A DNA stretch of 64,000 bases, taken from the NCBI RefSeq assembly GCF_029227915.1, contig NC_079883.1, positions 29,266,001 to 29,330,000 of the forward strand. Reading direction: 5' to 3'. Source of the DNA: Hydractinia symbiolongicarpus. Lineage: Eukaryota; Cnidaria; Hydrozoa; Anthoathecata; Hydractiniidae. The notes beneath the pieces were generated by a model. It was not told the DNA's origin, ran no database searches, and saw only the letters and a list, made by a program, of their open reading frames with translations. Of the stretch, positions 26,081 through 35,475 are shown one piece after another; positions within the stretch are counted from its first letter, which is position 1, and each line of letters begins with the position of its first letter. The position numbers and the translations under genes are program-made.

Positions 26081-29000
26081 TAAATCCGTTTGAGTTACAA
26101 CTGTTGCGTCACATATTCGTCCCCACATGTATTTAGCAATAGTACTCGGATAATACTAGGTTGCATCGCTTTTAACAGTAAAACGGTTGACTGTGGGACT
26201 TAATAGAACTGATTTTGGACTTTGACCTTATAAATGTGATAAGTGAGCCAGTTTGACTATAAGAAGTAACATTCTTCTTAATTTGACTTGGTTGTTGGAA
26301 CTCAGCGGTTACACTGGGCGCTGTGGTAGCGCTTTATTAAAAAATTAAGATAAATAAGTCATTTTTTACTGCGGGACCAATCCAAGCGTTAGTTTGCGCT
26401 GAAAAAATAGAGACATTCTCAAAAACTACATTTCATCAACTTCTTGGCCGTATTAACCCGTTTGAGTTACAGCGGTTGCGTCACATATTCGTACCAACAT
26501 GTATTTAGCGATATTTTTCTGATATTACTAGGTTGCATCGCCTTAAACAATAAAACGATTGACTGTGGGACTTAATTGAACTAACTTTGGACTGTGACCT
26601 AATAAATGTTATAAATAAGCCAGTTTGACTACAAGAAATAACATTCTTCTTAATTTGACATGATTGCTGGAACTCAGCGATTACACTGGGCGCTGTGGTA
26701 GCACTTCATTTAAAAATTTAAATAAAAAAGTCTTTTCTTACTGTTAGACCAATCCTGGCCGTTAGCATGCCCTGAATAAATAGGAACAGTTTCAAAGACT
26801 ACATTTCATTGACTTTCTAACGGTATCAATCCGTTTGAGTTACAACTGTTGCGTCACATATTCGTCCCCAAATGTATTTAGCGATAGTACTCGGATAATA
26901 CTAGGTTGCATCGCTTTTAACAGTAAAACGGTTGACTGTGGGACTTAATAGAACTGATTTTGGACTTTGATCTTATAAATGTGATAAATGAGCTAGTTTG
27001 ACTACAAGAAATAACATTCTCCTTAATTTGACAAGATTGCTAGAACTCAGCGATTACACTGGGCGCTGTGGTAGAACTTTATTAAAAAGTTAGGATAAAT
27101 AAGTCATTTTTTACTGTGGGACCAATCCTAGCCGTTAGTTCGCGCTGACGAAATAGCGAAAGTTTCAAGAACTACATTTCATTGACTTAATAACGGTGTC
27201 AATCCGTTTGAGTTACAACGGTTAAGTCACATATTCGTACCAACATGTATTAAGTGATTTTCTTCCGATATTTCTAAGTTGTATTGCTTTTAACAGTGAA
27301 ACGATTGACTGTGGAACTTAATTGAACTAACTTGGAAGTGTGACGTTATAAATGCGATGAGTGAGCCAACTGGACCCAAGAATAAACATTCTTCTTAATT
27401 TGACATGATTGCCGGAACTCAGCGACTACACTGGGCGCTGTGGTAGCACTTCATTTAAAAATTTAAATAAAAAAGTCATTTTTTACTGTGGGACCAATCC
27501 TAGCCGTTATCGCGCGCTGAAGAAATAGCGACAGTTTCAAAAACTACATTTCATTGACTTTCTAACGGTATCAATCCGTTTGAGTTACAACTGTTGCGTC
27601 ACATATTCGTCCCCACATGTATTTAGCGATAGTATTCAGATATTACTAGGTTGCATCGCTTTTAACAGTGAAACATTTGACTGTGGGACTTAATTGAACT
27701 GATTTTGGACTTTGACCTTATAAATGTGATAAATGAGCCAGTTTGACTACAAGAAGTAATATTCTTCTTAATTTGACTTGATTGCTGGAACTTAGCGGTT
27801 ACACTGGGCGCTGTGGTAGCGCTTTATTAAAAAATTAAGATAAATAAGTCATTTTTTACTGTGAGACCAAACCAAGCGTTAGTTCGCGCTGAAGAAATAG
27901 AGACATTCTCAAAAACTACATTTCATCAACTTCTTGGCCGTATCAATCCGTTTGAGTTACAACGGTTGCGTCACATATTCGTACCAACATGTATTTAGCG
28001 ATATTTTTCTGATATTACTAGGTTGCATCGCCTTAAACAATGAAACGATTGACTGTGGGACTTAATTGAACTAACTTTGGACTGTGACCTGATAAATGTT
28101 ATAAATAAGCCAGTTTGACTACAAGAAATAACCTTCTTCTTAATTTGACATGATTGCTGGAACTCTGCGATTACACTGGGCGCTGTGGTAGCACTTCATT
28201 TAAAAATTTAAATAAAAAAGTCATTTTTTACTGTGGGACCAAACCTAGCCGTTATCGCGCGGTAAAGAAATAGCGACAGTTTCAAAAACTACATTTCATT
28301 GACTTTCTAACGGTATCAATCCGCTTGAGTTACAACTGTTGCGTCACATATTCGTCCCCACATGTATTTAGCGATAGTATTCGGATATTACTAGGTTGCA
28401 TCGCTTTTAACAGTGAAACGGTTGACTGTGGGACTTAATTGAACTGACTCTGTACTATGTCCTTATAAATGTGATAGATGAGCCAATTGGTCTCCAAGGA
28501 ATAACTTTCTTCTTAATTTGACAAGATGGCTGGAATTCATCGATTACATTAGGATCTGTGGTAGCGCTTTATTTAAAAATTTAGATAAATAAGTCTTTTC
28601 TTACTGTTGGACCAATCTTGGCCGTTAGCATGCCCTGAATAAATAGGAACAGTTTCAAAGACTACATTTCATTGACTTTCTAACGGTATCAATCCGTTTG
28701 AGTTACAACTGTTGCGTTACATATTCGTCCCCACATGTATTTAGCGATAGTATTCGGATATTACTAGGTTGCATCGCTTTTAACAGTGAAACGGTTGACT
28801 GTGGGACTTAATTGAACTGACTCTGTACTATGTCCTTATAAATGTGATAGATGAGCCAATTGGTCTCCAAGGAATAACTTTCTTCCTAATTTGACGTGAT
28901 GGCTGGAATTCATCGATTATATTAGGATCTGTGGTAGCGCTTTATTTAAAAATTTAGATAAATAAGTCTTTTCTTACTGTTAGACCAATCCTGGCCGTTA

Positions 29001-29081
29001 GCATACCCTGAATAAAATGGAACAGTCTCAAAGACTACATTTCATTGACTTTCTAGCGGTATAAATCCGTTTGAGTTACAA
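26081..29081 (+). repeat. Higher-order repeat C, copy 2
   Basis: Tandem copy of the preceding 2981-bp unit, with a few single-base differences. Identity stops at about 29081, where the monomer after TCCGTTTGAGTTACAAC continues with the ACGGTTGCG type instead of the CTGTTGCG type. Confidence 0.87.
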
Positions 29082-29399
29082 CGGTTGCGTCACATATTCG
29101 TACCAAGATGTATTTAGCGATAGTATTCGGATAGTACTAGGTTGCATCGCTTTTAAAAGTGAAACGGTTGACTGTGGGACTTAATTGAACTGATTTTGGA
29201 CTTTGATCTTATAAATGTGATAAATGAGCTAGTTTGACTACAAGAAATAACATTCTCCTTAATTTGACAAGATTGCTAGAACTCAGCGATTACACTGGGC
29301 GCTGTGGTAGAACTTTATTAAAAAATTAGGATAAATAAGTCATTTTTTACTGTGGGACCAATCCTAGCCGTTAGTTCGCGCTGACGAAATAGCGAAAGT

Positions 29400-31500
29400 T
29401 TCAAGAACTACATTTCATTGACTTAATAACGGTGTCAATCCGTTTGAGTTACAACGGTTGCGTCACATATTCGTACCAACATGTATTAAGTGATTTTCTT
29501 CCGATATTTCTAAGTTGTATTGCTTTTAACAGTGAAACGATTGACTGTGGAACTTAATTGTACTAACTTGGAAGTGTGACGTTATAAATGCGATGAGTGA
29601 GCCAACTGGACCCAAGAATAAACATTCTTCTTAATTTGACATGATTGCCGGAACTCAGCGACTACACTGGGCGCTGTGGTAGCACTTCATTTAAAAATTT
29701 AAATAAAAAAGTCATTTTTTACTGTGGGACCAATCCTAGCCGTTATCGCGCGCTGAAGAAATAACGATAGTTTCAAAAACTACATTGCATTGACTTTCTA
29801 ACGGTATCAATCCGTTTGAGTTACAACTGTTGCGTCACATATTCGTCCCCACATGTATTTAGCGATAGTATTCGGATAATACTAGGTTGCATCGCTTTTA
29901 ACAGTGAAACGGTTGACTGTGGGACTTAATAGAACTGATTTTGGACTTTGACCTTATAATTGCGATAAATGAGCCAGTTTGACTACAAGAAATAAAATTC
30001 TTCTTAATTTGACATGATTGCTGTAACTCAGCGATTACACTGGGCGCTGTAGTAGAACTTTATTAAAAAATTAGGATAAATAAGTCATTTTTTACTGTGG
30101 GACCAATCCTAGCCGTTAGTTCGCGCTGACGAAATAGCGAAAGTTTCAAGAACTACATTTCATTGACTTAATAACGGTGTCAATCCGTTTGAGTTACAAC
30201 TGTTGCGTCACATATTCGTCCCCACATGTATTTAGCGATAGTATTCGGATATTACTAGGTTGCATCGCTTTTAACAGTGAAACGGTTGACTGTGGGACTT
30301 AATTGAACTGACTCTGTACTATGTCCTTATAAATGTGATAGATGAGCCAATTGGTCTCCAAGGAATAACTTTCTTCTTAATTTGACGTGATGGCTGGAAT
30401 TCATCGATTATATTAGGATCTGTGGTAGCGCTTTATTTAAAAATTTAGATAAATAAGTCTTTTCTTACTGTTAGACCAATCTTGGCCGTTAGCATGCCCT
30501 GAATAAATAGGAACAGTTTCAAAGACTACATTTCATTGACTTTCTAGCGGTATAAATCCGTTTGAGTTACAACGGTTGCGTCACATATTCGTACCAACAT
30601 GTATTTAGCGATAGTATTCGGATAATACTAGGTTGCATCGCTTTTAAAAGTGAAACGGTTGACTGTGGGACTTAATTGAACTGATTTTGGACTTTGATCT
30701 TATAAATGTGATAAATGAGCCAGTTTGACTACAAGAAATAACATTCTCCTTAATTTGACAAGATTGCTAGAACTCAGCGATTACAATGGGCGCTGTGGTA
30801 GAACTTTATTAAAAAATTAGGATAAATAAGTCATTTTTTACTGTGGGACCAATCCTAGCCGTTAGTTCGCGCTGACGAAATAGCGAAAGTTTCAAGAACT
30901 ACATTTCATTGACTTAATAACGGTGTCATTCCGTTTGAGTTACAACGGTTGCGTCACATATTCGTACCAACATGTATTAAGTGATTTTCTTCCGATATTT
31001 CTAAGTTGCATTGCTTTTAACAGTGAAACGATTGACTGTGGAACTTAATTGAACTAACTTGGAAGTGTGACGTTATAATTGCGATGAGTGAGCCAACTGG
31101 ACCCAAGAATAAACATTCTTCTTAATTTGACATGATTGCCGGAACTCAGCGACTACACTGGGCGCTGTGGTAGCACTTCATTTAAAAATATAAATAAAAA
31201 AGTCATTTTTTACTGTGGGACCAATCCTAGCCGTTATTGCGCGCTGAAGAAATAGCGACAGTTTCAAAAACTACATTTCATTGACTTTCTAACGGTATCA
31301 ATCCGTTTGAGTTACAACTGTTGCGTCACATATTCGTCCCCACATGTATTTAGCGATAGTATTCGGATAATACTAGGTTGCATCGCTTTTAACAGTGAAA
31401 CGGTTGACTGTGGGACTTAATAGAACTGATTTTGGACTTTGACCTTATAAATGCGATAAATGAGCCAGTTTGACTACAAGAAATAACATTCTTCTTAATT
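29400..31500 (+). repeat. Higher-order repeat D, copy 1 (no LINE)
   Basis: This block matches 32381-33965 at an offset of 2981 bp (ACATTGCATTGAC at 29782 and 32763, GGTGTCATTCCG at 30922 and 33903). It then matches 38703 onward, so the second copy is split by the LINE. Private variants shared by the two are CTTAATTGTACTAAC, GAAATAACGATAG and the AAAAATATAAAT run (31184 and 38905 area). Between 31.3 and 32.9 kb a two-monomer unit of 745 bp is repeated. Confidence 0.87.
30979..30984 (+). other. Paralogous empty LINE target site
   Basis: AAGTGA within CATGTATTAAGTGATTTTCTTCC is the uninterrupted equivalent of the LINE insertion point. Sequence to its left matches the LINE's left flank at offset 2981, and sequence to its right matches the right flank starting at 38703. 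It fixes the element ends to within the ambiguity of the short target duplication. Confidence 0.9.
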
Positions 31501-33959
31501 TGACATGATTGCTGGAACTCAGCGATTACACTGGGCGCTGTGGTAGAACTTTATTAAAAAATTAGGATAAATAAGTCATTTTTTACTGTGGGACCAATCC
31601 TAGCCATAAGTTCGCGCTGACGAAATAGCGAAAGTCTCAAGAACTACATTTCATTGACTCAATAACGGTGTCAATCCGTTTGAGTTACAACGGTTGCGTC
31701 ACATATTCGTACCAACATGTATTAAGTGATTTTCTTCCGATATTTCTAAGTTGTATTGCTTGTAACAGTGAAACGATTGACTGTGGAACTTAATTGAACT
31801 AACTTGGAAGTGTGACGTTATAATTGCGATGAGTGAGCCAACTGGACCCAAGAATAAACATTCTTCTTAATTTGACATGATTGCCGGAACTCAGCGACTA
31901 CACTGGGCGCTGTGGTAGCACTTCATTTAAAAATTTAAATAAAAAAGTCATTTTTTACTGTGGGACCAATCCTAGCCGTTATTGCGCGCTGAAGAAATAG
32001 CGACAGTTTCAAAAACTACATTTCATTGACTTTCTAACGGTATCAATCCGTTTGAGTTACAACTGTTGCGTCACATATTCGTCACCACATGTATTTAGCG
32101 ATAGTATTCGGATAATACTAGGTTGCATCGCTTTTAACAGTGAAACGGTTGACTGTGGGACTTAATAGAACTGATTTTGGACTTTGACCTTATAAATGCG
32201 ATAAATGAGCCAGTTTGACTACAAGAAATAACATTCTTCTTAATTTGACATGATTGCTGGAACTCAGCGATTACACTGGGCGCTGTGGTAGAACTTTATT
32301 AAAAAATTAGGATAAATAAGTCATTTTTTACTGTGGGACCAATCCTAGCCGTTAGTTCGCGCTGACGAAATAGCGAAAGTTTCAAGAACTACATTTCATT
32401 GACTTAATAACGGTGTCAATCCGTTTGAGTTACAACGGTTGCGTCACATATTCGTACCAACATGTATTAAGTGATTTTCTTCCGATATTTCTAAGTTGTA
32501 TTGCTTTTAACAGTGAAACGATTGACTGTGGAACTTAATTGTACTAACTTGGAAGTGTGACGTTAAAAATGCGATGAGTGAGCCAACTGGACCCAAGAAT
32601 AAACATTCTTCTTAATTTGACATGATTACCGGAACTCAGCGACTACACTGGGCGCTGTGGTAGCACTTCATTTAAAAATTTAAATAAAAAAGTCATTTTT
32701 TACTGTGGGACCAATCCTAGCCGTTATCGCGCGCTGAAGAAATAACGATAGTTTCAAAAACTACATTGCATTGACTTTCTAACGGTATCAATCCGTTTGA
32801 GTTACAACTGTTGCGTCACATATTCGTCCCCACATGTATTTAGCGATAGTATTCGGATAATACTAGGTTGCATCGCTTTTAACAGTGAAACGGTTGACTG
32901 TGGGACTTAATAGAACTGATTTTGGACTTTGACCTTATAATTGCGATAAATGAGCCAGTTTGACTACAAGAAATAACATTCTTCTTAATTTGACATGATT
33001 GCTGTAACTCAGCGATTACACTGGGCGCTGTAGTAGAACTTTATTAAAAAATTAGGATAAATAAGTCATTTTTTACTGTGGGACCAATCCTAGCCGTTAG
33101 TTCGCGCTGACGAAATAGCGAAAGTTTCAAGAACTACATTTCATTGACTTAATAACGGTGTCAATCCGTTTGAGTTACAACTGTTGCGTCACATATTCGT
33201 CCCCACATGTATTTAGCGATAGTATTCGGATATTACTAGGTTGCATCGCTTTTAACAGTGAAACGGTTGACTGTGGGACTTAATTGAACTGACTCTGTAC
33301 TATGTCCTTATAAATGTGATAGATGAGCCAATTGGTCTCCAAGGAATAACTTTCTTCTTAATTTGACGTGATGGCTGGAATTCATCGATTATATTAGGAT
33401 CTGTGGTAGCGCTTTATTTAAAAATTTAGATAAATAAGTCTTTTCTTACTGTTAGACCAATCTTGGCCGTTAGCATGCCCTGAATAAATAGGAACAGTTT
33501 TAAAGACTACATTTCATTGACTTTCTAGCGGTATAAATCCGTTTGAGTTACAACGGTTGCGTCACATATTCGTACCAACATGTATTTAGCGATAGTATTC
33601 GGATAATACTAGGTTGCATCGCTTTTAAAAGTGAAAAGGTTGACTGTGGGACTTAATTGAACTGATTTTGGACTTTGATCTTATAAATGTGATAAATGAG
33701 CCAGTTTGACTACAAGAAATGACATTCTCCTTAATTTGACAAGATTGCTAGAACTCAGCGATTACAATTGGCGCTGTGGTAGAACTTTATTAAAAAATTA
33801 GGATAAATAAGTCATTTTTTACTGTGGGACCAATCCTAGCCGTTAGTTCGCGCTGACGAAATAGCGAAAGTTTCAAGAACTACATTTCATTGACTTAATA
33901 ACGGTGTCATTCCGTTTGAGTTACAACGGTTGCGTCACATATTCGTACCAACATGTATT

Positions 33960-33965
33960 AAGTGA
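33960..33965 (+). repeat. Target-site duplication, 5' copy (at most 6 bp)
   Basis: AAGTGA precedes the LINE and recurs at 38700-38705. Only TGA is unambiguous, because the preceding AAG on the right could belong to the GAAAA tail. A short or near-absent duplication fits CR1/L2-type elements. Confidence 0.65.
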
Positions 33966-34039
33966 AAACTTTCTTAGCAAGCGGACGGAGCGGACGTGTT
34001 CTTAAAACTTAGTAAAACTTGTTGTTTAACTGTTGACAA
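33966..34039 (+). promoter_or_regulatory. LINE 5' UTR with DPE-like internal promoter box
   Basis: 74 bp without an ATG. It carries AGCGGACG twice (33980-33987 and 33989-33996, a 9-bp period). GGACGTG at 33992-33998 matches the downstream promoter element form RGWCGTG. It lies at +27 or +28, depending on whether the first transcribed base is 33966 or 33965. In jockey and I elements a DPE at about +28 drives internal transcription from the first base. No TATA box is seen, and the promoter assignment is inference. Confidence 0.5.
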
Positions 34040-34543
34040 ATGGAGTTTGAAAATATTGTTTTAAATTCTGTTAAAGAAATACATAGAAGGAAAAAGAAAG
34101 CTGACTATGACAGCATAGTAACTAACACAAAAGACTTGCATCCTGAAATTATTGAGCAAACGCTAAAAGATTTATGTCAACAGAATATATTAAACAAAAC
34201 GGAGAGAAATGGTACAGAAAGTTATTTATTTGTGAAACAAGTAGAAGAGGAGAAAGAAAATAGCACAGACGAATCTTTTTCAGAGGAAAAGAAAGATGTT
34301 GTTGACGATTTAATCGAAGATAAAAGTGGATATCTGTACGAGGAAGAAGTTAAAAATTTTGGCCAGTTTATTAAATTTAAAAGTTTGACAACACAGGTTT
34401 GCGATTTAAAAGAATTTATTTCGTATAAACTGAGCAAGATCGGGGACAACTCGTCAAATATTTTAATTAAACAACTGAGGAGTGAAATAGATTTCCTTAA
34501 AGAAGAAATAAGGATTACAAAAAATTGGTTAGCGAAATTTTAA
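34040..34543 (+). CDS. LINE ORF1a: N-terminal ORF1 protein segment with coiled coil
   Basis: 167 residues from ATG 34040, the first ATG of the element; an in-frame TGA at 34034 lies just upstream and +4 is G. Residues 1-65 are basic (HRRKKK near 15-20) and alternate helix and strand in a way that suggests a winged-helix-like fold, but I recognise no certain family. Residues 68-110 are very acidic and Ser-rich. Residues about 138-163 form Leu/Ile heptads (IKQLRSEIDFLKEEI), a likely trimerising coiled coil as in other LINE ORF1 proteins. The frame ends right after the coiled coil, while the -1 frame is open from 34501 and continues into the esterase. ORF1a is therefore probably only the first part of ORF1p, the RNA-binding chaperone of the ribonucleoprotein. 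Confidence 0.85.
   Translation: MEFENIVLNSVKEIHRRKKKADYDSIVTNTKDLHPEIIEQTLKDLCQQNILNKTERNGTESYLFVKQVEEEKENSTDESFSEEKKDVVDDLIEDKSGYLYEEEVKNFGQFIKFKSLTTQVCDLKEFISYKLSKIGDNSSNILIKQLRSEIDFLKEEIRITKNWLAKF
34519..34525 (+). promoter_or_regulatory. Candidate -1 frameshift site A AAA AAT (ORF1a to ORF1b)
   Basis: In the ORF1a frame the codons AAA AAT (34520-34525) are preceded by A, a canonical X XXY YYZ heptamer. Slipping back one base gives AAA AAA TTG and enters the ORF1b frame. The two frames overlap only from 34501 to 34540, and the heptamer lies inside. I see no strong stem-loop downstream by eye. A one-base indel in the A6 run would look the same. Confidence 0.5.
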
Positions 34544-35475
34544 ACAGTAATCAACGTGATCATTCAGTTGAAACGTGTAAACATGTGGAACCGATTAAAC
34601 AGCATAATCAATGGAACAACGTAATCAAAGGTCCCTCAAGGTTTTCTACAAATAAAGTTAATAGAAATGAAGAATTACATCATAACAGATTTAACGACCT
34701 AAGAGTTGAAGTTAATGACGATTCTAATCAACAAAGTTGGGGTGATCAAGATTGTAATTTTACGAAGGAGAGTCAAAATACGCACCACGTAGATGTTAAC
34801 AACCATATTCGTTCGTCAAATATCTTTAAAAATAATGTAACACACAGACGAAGACCCAACCCTGTTATCAATCCGTTTCCCGAAAGAGATCAATTAGCTA
34901 CGAATCTTGAGCATCAAAATGTACACCATTCTAAGAAGATACGGATAATGACCGATAGTATACCAAAAGGTATTCGAGTGAAAGAATTTAATGAGCAAAT
35001 AAAAAATGGAAATGTGAGATTTAAGATATTCCCAGGAGCAAGTGTCGAAAACTTAAATTATTACGTACAACCAACACTGGAACAAGAAAAACCTGATATT
35101 GTCGTTATCCATGTAGGAATCAACAATCTTTTATCAAGTCATCTAAATGCAGCGTCAGATAACAAAATTGCCGAACAGATCCTGGACATCGGGAAAAAAT
35201 GTGTGCGTAACGGAGTAGAAAAAGTTTTTATCTCTGCCTTGGTTACGAGCAGACGTGTCGACTCTGATAGAATAAACAGTATTAACAAACTATTAAGAGA
35301 AGGATCCGATCTACACGGTTATGGCTACATCAGACACAACAATATCAGAGAAGAACACCTATGGAAAGATGGCATACATTTACGAGAGAATGGTAAGATA
35401 ATGTTAGCACGAAATTTTATAGCTTTTATAAATAATTTTTTAGATCAGCAGGGGTATTCCATAGGCTTGGACTAG
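34525..35475 (+). CDS. LINE ORF1b: linker plus SGNH/GDSL-type esterase domain
   Basis: Open in the -1 frame relative to ORF1a, 316 residues from 34525. That codon is TTG, which is not a plausible eukaryotic start, so entry by frameshift at 34519-34525 is likelier. Residues 1-130 are a hydrophilic Asn/His/Arg-rich linker. From about 138 there is an SGNH hydrolase: block I MTDSIPKGI with nucleophile Ser145 (TDS where GDS is usual), a block III HVGINN with the Gly-x-Asn oxyanion signature, and block V DGIHL with Asp282 and His285. The catalytic triad is thus intact. An esterase of this kind is known from CR1-type ORF1 proteins and is thought to act on membrane or lipid esters. The 3' end overlaps the ORF2 frame by 40 bp. 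Confidence 0.85.
   Translation: MVSEILNSNQRDHSVETCKHVEPIKQHNQWNNVIKGPSRFSTNKVNRNEELHHNRFNDLRVEVNDDSNQQSWGDQDCNFTKESQNTHHVDVNNHIRSSNIFKNNVTHRRRPNPVINPFPERDQLATNLEHQNVHHSKKIRIMTDSIPKGIRVKEFNEQIKNGNVRFKIFPGASVENLNYYVQPTLEQEKPDIVVIHVGINNLLSSHLNAASDNKIAEQILDIGKKCVRNGVEKVFISALVTSRRVDSDRINSINKLLREGSDLHGYGYIRHNNIREEHLWKDGIHLRENGKIMLARNFIAFINNFLDQQGYSIGLD
35436..35442 (+). promoter_or_regulatory. Candidate -1 frameshift site T TTT TTA (ORF1b to ORF2)
   Basis: In the ORF1b frame, TTT TTA (35437-35442) preceded by T is the same heptamer class that retroviruses use for -1 frameshifting. The ORF2 frame has a TAA at 35433-35435, so it opens exactly at the heptamer. The overlap ends at the ORF1b TAG (35473-35475). 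No convincing pseudoknot was found by eye in the next 60 bases. Reinitiation or an indel are the alternatives. Confidence 0.55.

Larger units (their letters stand above)
1..33965 (+). repeat. 372-bp tandem satellite array, left arm
   Basis: Head-to-tail monomers fill this whole stretch. The box ATATTCGT recurs at 31, 403, 776, 1149, 1521, 1893, 2266 and 2639, giving a spacing of 372-373 bp, and the pattern continues to the LINE. All monomers have the same orientation, and no unrelated sequence lies between them. Stop codons occur in all frames of most monomers, so the array is not protein coding. Monomers fall into recurrent subtypes, recognisable by the bases after ATATTCGT (TATCAACATG, CCCCACATG, ACCAACATGTACTTAGCG, GCCAACATG). 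The order of subtypes defines the higher-order repeats listed separately. A centromeric or pericentromeric location is inference only. Confidence 0.98.

Noticed and set aside
1-33965. CRISPR-like array
   Set aside because: The repeats are about 372-bp monomers without short unique spacers, and no cas genes are present. The window is eukaryotic satellite.
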